This document shows positions 1-3,787 of a stretch of 5,000 nucleotides of DNA, piece after piece. This DNA comes from Candidatus Roizmanbacteria bacterium CG22_combo_CG10-13_8_21_14_all_34_12 (GTDB lineage Bacteria; Patescibacteriota; Microgenomatia; UBA1406; GWC2-37-13). The notes beneath the pieces are model-generated. The model searched no databases. It worked only from the letters and a program-made list of their open reading frames with translations, and was not told the DNA's origin. Made by a program: the position numbers and the translations under genes. The DNA is taken from NCBI GenBank assembly GCA_002786595.1, contig PCTC01000031.1:1-5000 (forward strand), given 5' to 3'. The stretch's first letter is position 1. Each line of letters opens with the position of its first letter.

Positions 1-11
1 TAGCACGTGTC

Positions 12-23
12 ATATACGTATAT
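12..23. other. 12-bp perfect palindrome upstream of the thi promoter
   Basis: The sequence ATATACGTATAT is perfectly self-complementary and lies about 10 bp upstream of the -35 box of the thiamine operon promoter. A second short palindrome, CACGTG, is at 4-9. It could be an operator or part of a divergent promoter for a gene beyond the left edge, since an ATG reads leftward from position 13 on the minus strand. In AT-rich DNA such a palindrome can also arise by chance, so no function is assigned. Confidence 0.25.
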
Positions 24-32
24 TTTACTGGA

Positions 33-61
33 TTGACAACGAATAATATTTTTGTTTTAAT
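33..61 (+). promoter_or_regulatory. Probable sigma70-type promoter of the thiamine operon
   Basis: A perfect -35 box, TTGACA (33-38), is followed after a 17-bp spacer by TTTAAT (56-61), one mismatch from TATAAT. Transcription would start near 68, just before the conserved GGGG of the riboswitch at 73-76. That placement supports both calls. The bacterial promoter form also argues against an archaeal source. The start site is inferred, not observed. Confidence 0.6.
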
Positions 62-69
62 TAGCTAAA

Positions 70-153
70 TTAGGGGAGCTAAATTACAGCTGAGATCTCA
101 ACTAAAGTGTTGGGAGACCCTTGGAACCTGTCCGGATAATTCCGAGTAGGGAA
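70..153 (+). promoter_or_regulatory. TPP riboswitch (THI box)
   Basis: The conserved blocks of the thiamine pyrophosphate aptamer appear in order: GGGGAGC (73-79), GCTGAGA (89-95), ACCCTT (117-122), GAACCTG (124-130), CGGATAAT (133-140) and GTAGGGAA (146-153). P3 is AGCT/AGCT (77-80 with 87-90). The optional extra stem is 96-102 with 109-115 around a six-base loop. P4 is CCTG/TAGG (127-130 with 147-150). P5 is only three pairs (133-135 with 142-144), where the usual form has four, and the flanking joining bases differ from consensus. I could not draw a convincing P1. No terminator hairpin or U-run lies between the aptamer and the start codon, so control is probably of translation. In the family, TPP binding switches off thiamine synthesis or uptake genes. 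The identification is strong; exact ends are approximate. Confidence 0.93.
148..152 (+). promoter_or_regulatory. Shine-Dalgarno sequence embedded in the riboswitch
   Basis: AGGGA lies six bases before the ATG at 159 and is the only purine-rich candidate there. Its first three bases are the 3' strand of aptamer stem P4. Forming the ligand-bound fold would therefore hide the ribosome binding site directly, without a separate expression platform. This follows from the fold and spacing and has not been tested. Confidence 0.55.
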
Positions 154-158
154 AATAT

Positions 159-455
159 ATGCATAACTCAAGTATTTCTTTCCAAGTACTACCTAAAGTA
201 AGATCAGACAAAAAATTAATAGAAATAGTTGACAAGGTAATTGAAATGATCAGAAAGTCCGGTGTCAATTATGAAGTCGGGCCAATGGAAACGACGATGG
301 AAGGTGATTTGGAAACGCTCATGGAAATTGTCAAAAAAGCTCAATACCTTTGTATAAAATCAGGGGCAAAAAATGTTTTTACCAATGTAAAAATTATTTA
401 TAATCCCAAAGGAGTGTTGACGATCGAGCAGAAAACTAAAAAACATAGAAGGTAA
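159..455 (+). CDS. Thiamine-binding protein, MTH1187/YkoF family (PF01910)
   Basis: This 98-residue soluble protein matches the MTH1187/YkoF 'thiamine-binding' family, small ferredoxin-like proteins of about 100 residues. It has an N-terminal beta strand (residues 5-12), a helix (about 17-34), the family signature YEVGPMETTMEGD (38-50), a second helix (51-67) and the block SGAKNVFTNVKI (68-79). The tail is basic (KKHRR). No signal peptide or membrane segment is seen, so it should be cytoplasmic. YkoF-type members bind thiamine or its hydroxymethylpyrimidine moiety; the role here, perhaps binding or buffering the imported pyrimidine or thiamine, is inferred. The ATG sits eight bases after the riboswitch core with AGGGA at good spacing, so the start is well supported. 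It is the first gene of the operon, 12 bp before the permease gene, and the gene most directly controlled by the riboswitch. Confidence 0.88.
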   Translation: MHNSSISFQVLPKVRSDKKLIEIVDKVIEMIRKSGVNYEVGPMETTMEGDLETLMEIVKKAQYLCIKSGAKNVFTNVKIIYNPKGVLTIEQKTKKHRR

Positions 456-467
456 TTTGTTTTAATT

Positions 468-1226
468 ATGAAACAACATATTTTTCCAATCTTATTCGGT
501 TTTTTAGTTTTATTAACTTGGCAGTTTTCTGTTAGCTTTTTTCATATAGAACAATGGATATTGCCGTCTCCAATCCAGATTATCGATTCATTTTGGCAAT
601 CACGTTCGTTAATATTTTTTCATCTCGTTCCAACAATTTTTGAAGCCTCAATTGGGTTGATTGGAGCGATTTTTATTAGTATTTTTATAGCTATATTAAT
701 GGAACGATCTCAGGTTATGAAAAAAATTATTTACCCATTTTTAATTATTTCACAAACAATTCCTTTTATTATTCTGGCTCCGCTTTTGACTCTTTGGTTC
801 GGGTTTGGACTGCTACCAAAAATTATTATCATTGCCCTCGTCTGTTTTTTTCCGATCACAATTAATCTTTTTGACGGATTTCAAGGAGTCGACCCATCAA
901 TATTACGTCTTTTAAACTCAATGGGAGCCAATCAAAAACAAATATTTAGATTAGTAAAATGGCCGGCCAGTCTTCCCGCCTTTTTTTCCGGGTTGCGGAT
1001 TGCGGCGGCCTATTCTATTCTTGGTGCCGTCGTCAGCGAGTGGATGGGGGCTGATCGGGGACTGGGGATTCTTCTCATCAGATCGACAAAATCCTATTTA
1101 ACCGATCGGGTTTTTGCGGTAATCGGAATAATCACGATTTTAAGTATTGTCAGCGTTTTAATTGTGGAAATTATTGCCAGACTATCAATTCCCTGGCACT
1201 TTAATAAGTTAAGAGTTAAAAGTTAA
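468..1226 (+). CDS. thiX: ABC transporter permease, thiamine precursor uptake (ThiX-like)
   Basis: This 252-residue integral membrane protein is of the BPD_transp_1 type found in nitrate/sulfonate/thiamine-precursor importers. Hydrophobic segments are near residues 5-25, 57-79, 88-109, 118-134, 170-192 and 214-236, giving about six helices. LPSP at 32-35 after the first helix is typical of this permease group. The EAA loop that docks on the ATPase spans roughly 146-178 and includes MGANQ (152-156), WP (165-166) and SGLRIA. Two copies would normally form the channel with two ATPases. The TPP riboswitch and ThiY-like partner point to a thiamine pyrimidine precursor or thiamine as cargo; the permease alone would not show this. 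AGAAGG (447-452) lies 15 bases upstream of the ATG, a loose ribosome binding site. The last six residues (KLRVKS) and the stop codon are encoded by a 7-bp tandem repeat, so the tail looks acquired and is probably dispensable. Confidence 0.88.
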   Translation: MKQHIFPILFGFLVLLTWQFSVSFFHIEQWILPSPIQIIDSFWQSRSLIFFHLVPTIFEASIGLIGAIFISIFIAILMERSQVMKKIIYPFLIISQTIPFIILAPLLTLWFGFGLLPKIIIIALVCFFPITINLFDGFQGVDPSILRLLNSMGANQKQIFRLVKWPASLPAFFSGLRIAAAYSILGAVVSEWMGADRGLGILLIRSTKSYLTDRVFAVIGIITILSIVSVLIVEIIARLSIPWHFNKLRVKS

Positions 1227-1234
1227 GAATTAAC
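1207..1234 (+). repeat. 7-bp tandem repeat, AGTTAAG type, four units
   Basis: Four head-to-tail heptamers are seen: AGTTAAG (1207), AGTTAAA (1214), AGTTAAG (1221) and AATTAAC (1228). The tract straddles the end of the permease gene: it encodes the last residues, supplies the TAA stop at 1224-1226 and fills most of the gap to the next start at 1238. Degenerate short repeats at gene boundaries recur in this window with different unit sequences. Confidence 0.8.
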
Positions 1235-1237
1235 AGT

Positions 1238-2227
1238 ATGTTAAAAAAAATAATTGTTTTGGTGGTCGTTTTAATAGTTTTGGGTTTTGTTTTTGAAAAA
1301 AAAATCAGTAAACCAACAGAATCTAATATTCAAAAACAAAAAGTTACCGTTCTTTTAGACTGGTTTCCAAATACCAATCACACCGGTCTTTATGTAGCCC
1401 GTGAAAAAGGTTATTTTGCTAAAGAAAATCTTGATGTCACTATTTTACAACCGGGTGAAGGAGAAAATAATCAAATAGTTGCGGCCGGAAAAGCCGACTT
1501 TGGTATTAGCAGTCAAGAGTCCGTCATCCAGGCCAGAGTTGCCGGGATCCCCTTGGTTTCAATTGCGGCGGTCATTCAACACAATACTTCAGCCTTTGCC
1601 TCGTTACAAAAAAGTAACATAAAGACGGCTAAAGATTTTGAAGGAAAACGTTACGGAGGTTGGGGCTCTCCAATTGAAGAAACGGTCATTAAGGCTGTTA
1701 TGAATGAAGCAGGAGCAGACTACGGCAAAGTAAAAAATATCACCATAGGGGAGACTGATTTTTTTAAAACAATAGGAAGGGATAGTGATTTCCAGTGGAT
1801 ATTTTATGGATGGGACGGGATTGAAGCAAAACGTCGGGGAATAAAACTAAACACGATTATGTTGAAAGACTTGAATCCGATTCTTGATTACTACACGCCC
1901 GTAATTATTACCAACGAAAATCATGTTAAAAATCAAAAAGAATTTGTTACAAAATTTATGAGAGCGGTTGCTCAAGGTTATGAATTTTCAATAAAGAATC
2001 CAAAAGAAGCAGCGCAAATTCTTATCAAATCGGCTCCGGAATTAAATAAGGATTTGGTTAAACAGAGCCAAGTTTACTTGAGTCAAGAATACCAATCAGA
2101 TGCTAAAAAATGGGGAATAGAAAAGGAAGAAGTTTGGAAAAGATATGCTCAGTGGTTATTTGATCAAAAACTAATTAAAAAAAGGATTAACGTTAAAGAC
2201 GCTTTTACCAATGAATTCCTGCCATGA
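1238..2227 (+). CDS. thiY: Thiamine precursor substrate-binding protein (ThiY-like, NMT1/THI5-like fold)
   Basis: This 329-residue protein is an extracytoplasmic solute-binding protein of the NMT1/THI5-like family. Residues 5-19 form one hydrophobic segment behind a KK pair, an export signal or membrane anchor. The mature domain opens with LLDWFPNTNHTGLYVA (39-54), the hallmark of ThiY-type proteins, followed by GYFAKENLDV. YGGWGSP (139-145) and FYGWDG (189-194) are further signatures of the pyrimidine-binding group. ThiY of Bacillus binds formylaminopyrimidine, a thiamine breakdown product, and related proteins bind HMP or riboflavin; the upstream TPP riboswitch favours a thiamine-related ligand. 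There is no cysteine anywhere, so it is not a lipoprotein and lacks the cysteine cluster of the THI5 HMP synthases; it is probably held by its N-terminal helix. It ends in a four-base ATGA overlap with the ATPase gene, implying coupled translation. No clear Shine-Dalgarno sequence precedes the ATG, which lies just after a tandem repeat. Confidence 0.9.
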   Translation: MLKKIIVLVVVLIVLGFVFEKKISKPTESNIQKQKVTVLLDWFPNTNHTGLYVAREKGYFAKENLDVTILQPGEGENNQIVAAGKADFGISSQESVIQARVAGIPLVSIAAVIQHNTSAFASLQKSNIKTAKDFEGKRYGGWGSPIEETVIKAVMNEAGADYGKVKNITIGETDFFKTIGRDSDFQWIFYGWDGIEAKRRGIKLNTIMLKDLNPILDYYTPVIITNENHVKNQKEFVTKFMRAVAQGYEFSIKNPKEAAQILIKSAPELNKDLVKQSQVYLSQEYQSDAKKWGIEKEEVWKRYAQWLFDQKLIKKRINVKDAFTNEFLP

Positions 2228-2964
2228 AAAAGGGTCCAAAATTGATAATAAAAAATCTTTCTTTGTCTTTTGAAGAAAGCATTATTAGAAAAATTTCTTT
2301 GGATGTTAATGAGGGCGAAATCGTCAGTATTATTGGGCCTTCAGGTTGTGGCAAAAGTACCCTATTTAATGTAATTTCCGGTATCTTGAAACAAGATGAT
2401 GGTGTAATAAAAATTGATGGATTAGAGGAAAAACAAAGACAAGGAAAATTTGGATATATGTTTCAAGAACCACTGCTTTTTCCTTGGCTTAAAGTCTTAG
2501 ATAATATTATGTTGGGATTTGAAATTAAAGGTTTGGAAAAAAATCAAGTAAAAATAGAAGCTTTAGATTTATTGAAAAAATTTAACCTTTTTGAATACTC
2601 AAATTTTTATCCTAACAACCTTTCTGGGGGTATGAAACAAAAAGTGGCATTACTGAGGACAATTGCTTTTAATTCGAATATATTGCTCTTAGATGAGCCT
2701 TTTGGGTCACTCGATGCAATTACCAGGAGCTCTCTCCATTTGTACTTATTAGAAATTTGGAAAAAACTAAAATTGTCAATTATTTTTACTACTCACGACA
2801 TCCGTGAAGCAATATTTCTTTCTGATAGGGTTTATGTTTTGAGTAAAAAACCAGCAAATGTTGCCGATTGTATAAAAATTAATTTACCACGTCCTAGAAA
2901 AATAGCAGATCTGACCTCTCCAAAGTTTGTGGAGATGGAAAAAAAGCTGATGAGTTTACTTTAA
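2224..2964 (+). CDS. thiZ: ABC transporter ATP-binding protein (ThiZ-like)
   Basis: This 246-residue cytoplasmic ATPase would power the importer formed with the two preceding gene products. All ABC motifs are intact: Walker A GPSGCGKST (38-46), Q-loop glutamine 81 in MFQEPLLFPW, signature LSGGMKQ (133-139), Walker B ILLLDEP with Asp157 and catalytic Glu158, D-loop FGSLD, and the switch histidine His191 in TTHD. FQEPLLFPW and LSGGM are typical of the nitrate/taurine/thiamine-precursor subfamily (TauB/SsuB/ThiZ), which these motifs alone cannot subdivide; the ThiZ call rests on the operon. The start overlaps the stop of the binding-protein gene (ATGA), so its translation is probably coupled. 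Its last nine bases overlap the 3' end of nadE on the other strand. No convincing terminator follows. Confidence 0.9.
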   Translation: MKKGPKLIIKNLSLSFEESIIRKISLDVNEGEIVSIIGPSGCGKSTLFNVISGILKQDDGVIKIDGLEEKQRQGKFGYMFQEPLLFPWLKVLDNIMLGFEIKGLEKNQVKIEALDLLKKFNLFEYSNFYPNNLSGGMKQKVALLRTIAFNSNILLLDEPFGSLDAITRSSLHLYLLEIWKKLKLSIIFTTHDIREAIFLSDRVYVLSKKPANVADCIKINLPRPRKIADLTSPKFVEMEKKLMSLL

Positions 2965-3678
2965 GGAATAAGGAACTTTTTGTTTAAACTGATTTTTTTG
3001 CATTCTATTAATTATTTTCTCCGCATTTGGAAATCTTTTTTTGTCATCCAGTGCTTGATGTTCTAAAATTAGGCTTAGAACTTGGTCAGCTTCCTCGTAA
3101 GTAAATCCAAAATCACCTTCATCGGTTTGCCCGTTCCAAAGGCCAGCGGTTGGTTTTTGATTAATTATTTCTTCAGGAACTTTTAGGTATTTGGCTAACT
3201 CGTAAACCTGTGTTTTATACAGATGGCTTAGGGGCTCGAGGTCGGAAGCCGCATCACCAAACCGGGTAAAATAACCAAGCAATTTTTCCGATTTATTTTC
3301 CGTTCCACAGACTAAGGCATTAAATTGTTTTGCTAGATCAAAAAGAATAATCATCCGGACTCTGGCCATTATGTTCCCGAGTCGAATTTTGTCATCAATT
3401 TTAAATTCATCGATAATTTTCCTTATTGAAATATTAATAACGCTAACTCCATTTAAATCAATATTTATATTTTTCCTCGGATTATAATCCATTTGGACGG
3501 CAAAAATATTTTCCGCAGGTAAAACTTTCTTCAATAAATAAAGGGCCACGGTTGAATCAATTCCTCCGGATAAACCCATAACGACTTTATCAATTTTCTG
3601 CTCTTTGAAGGTCATTTTCAAGAATTCGGTTATTCTCTCAACATTTTGTTTTGGGTTGATTGAAAGCGGGCTTTTCAT
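2956..3678 (-). CDS. nadE: NAD synthetase, ammonia-dependent (NadE)
   Basis: This 240-residue enzyme amidates nicotinic acid adenine dinucleotide (NaAD) to NAD+, with ATP and ammonia, in the cytoplasm. The N-type ATP pyrophosphatase loop SGGIDS is at 37-42, followed by GNIMARVRM (101-109), GTENKSE (125-131), GYFTRFGD (135-142) and PTAGLW..QTDE (176-187), all core NadE motifs. There is no nitrilase-type glutaminase domain, so it should use free ammonia; the length is slightly short for the family (about 240-275). The ATG reads leftward from 3678, and a TATACT box ends only six bases before it, suggesting a leaderless transcript. No Shine-Dalgarno sequence is visible. It is divergent from the fusion gene whose first domain makes its substrate, so the two sides of the intergenic region encode consecutive NAD steps. 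It converges on the thi operon with a nine-base overlap. Confidence 0.95.
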   Translation of the reverse strand: MKSPLSINPKQNVERITEFLKMTFKEQKIDKVVMGLSGGIDSTVALYLLKKVLPAENIFAVQMDYNPRKNINIDLNGVSVINISIRKIIDEFKIDDKIRLGNIMARVRMIILFDLAKQFNALVCGTENKSEKLLGYFTRFGDAASDLEPLSHLYKTQVYELAKYLKVPEEIINQKPTAGLWNGQTDEGDFGFTYEEADQVLSLILEHQALDDKKRFPNAEKIINRMQKNQFKQKVPYSLK

Positions 3679-3682
3679 GGGT

Positions 3683-3694
3683 ATAGTATACTAT
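3683..3694. promoter_or_regulatory. Palindromic -10 element, possible divergent promoter for nadE and the fusion gene
   Basis: ATAGTATACTAT is a perfect 12-bp palindrome containing TATACT on both strands: minus strand 3690 to 3685, plus strand 3687-3692. On the minus strand the box ends six bases before the nadE ATG, which would place the transcript start at or next to the start codon. On the plus strand it would give a leader of about 90 bases before 3788. No good -35 box was found for either direction; the best minus-strand match is TTAGAA with an 18-bp spacer. The call rests on the box and its position only. Confidence 0.4.
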
Positions 3695-3707
3695 TAAAGT
3701 AAAAAAA

Positions 3708-3721
3708 TTTCTAATTTCTAA
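3708..3721 (+). repeat. 7-bp tandem repeat, TTTCTAA, two units
   Basis: Two perfect TTTCTAA units lie head-to-tail in the nadE/fusion intergenic region, flanked by similar AT-rich sequence. Two copies alone would be weak. It is listed because other tandem heptamers occur in this window and a longer tandem array follows 19 bp later. Confidence 0.5.
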
Positions 3722-3739
3722 TTGGTTATTGGGAATTTT

Positions 3740-3784
3740 TTAGATTAATTAGATTAATTAGAATAATTAGATCAATTAGGTTAA
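3740..3784 (+). repeat. 9-bp tandem repeat, TTAGATTAA type, five units
   Basis: Five contiguous nonamers are seen: TTAGATTAA (3740), TTAGATTAA (3749), TTAGAATAA (3758), TTAGATCAA (3767) and TTAGGTTAA (3776). The array ends three bases before the ATG at 3788, so it occupies the whole ribosome-binding region of the fusion gene. The last unit supplies the only Shine-Dalgarno-like bases (TTAGG). Unit variation indicates an old or slowly diverging array. Every unit carries stop codons, so it cannot be part of a longer coding region. Confidence 0.88.
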
Positions 3785-3787
3785 TTT

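Noticed and set aside
1..13. Start of a divergent minus-strand gene (ATG reading leftward from 13)
   Set aside because: Only four codons lie inside the window and no ribosome binding site is evident, so it cannot be supported.
96..115. Intrinsic terminator hairpin in the leader
   Set aside because: The stem is the optional extra helix inside the TPP aptamer and has no U-run after it.
1238..2227. THI5-type HMP synthase, which shares the binding-protein fold
   Set aside because: The protein has an N-terminal hydrophobic export segment and no cysteines, so the THI5 cysteine cluster is absent, and it lies between permease and ATPase genes.
2225..2227. TGA recoded as glycine, as in some CPR lineages
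   Set aside because: This TGA is the natural end of the ThiY-like protein and overlaps the ATPase start in a classic ATGA junction. No in-frame TGA interrupts any of the genes.
468..2964. Nitrate, taurine or sulfonate ABC importer
   Set aside because: Permease and ATPase motifs are shared with those systems, but the DWFPNTNH and YGGWGSP motifs of the binding protein and the TPP riboswitch favour a thiamine-related substrate.
2953..2999. Possible terminator after the ATPase gene: AGTTTA/TAAACT arms followed by seven T's
   Set aside because: The stem is only six AT-rich pairs around a 26-base loop, too weak for a convincing intrinsic terminator. The T-run is also Lys/Asn coding sequence of nadE on the other strand.
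3740..3784. CRISPR array or origin iterons
   Set aside because: The units are contiguous 9-mers without spacers, which excludes CRISPR. No replication initiator gene or DnaA-box cluster is visible, so an origin is not supported.
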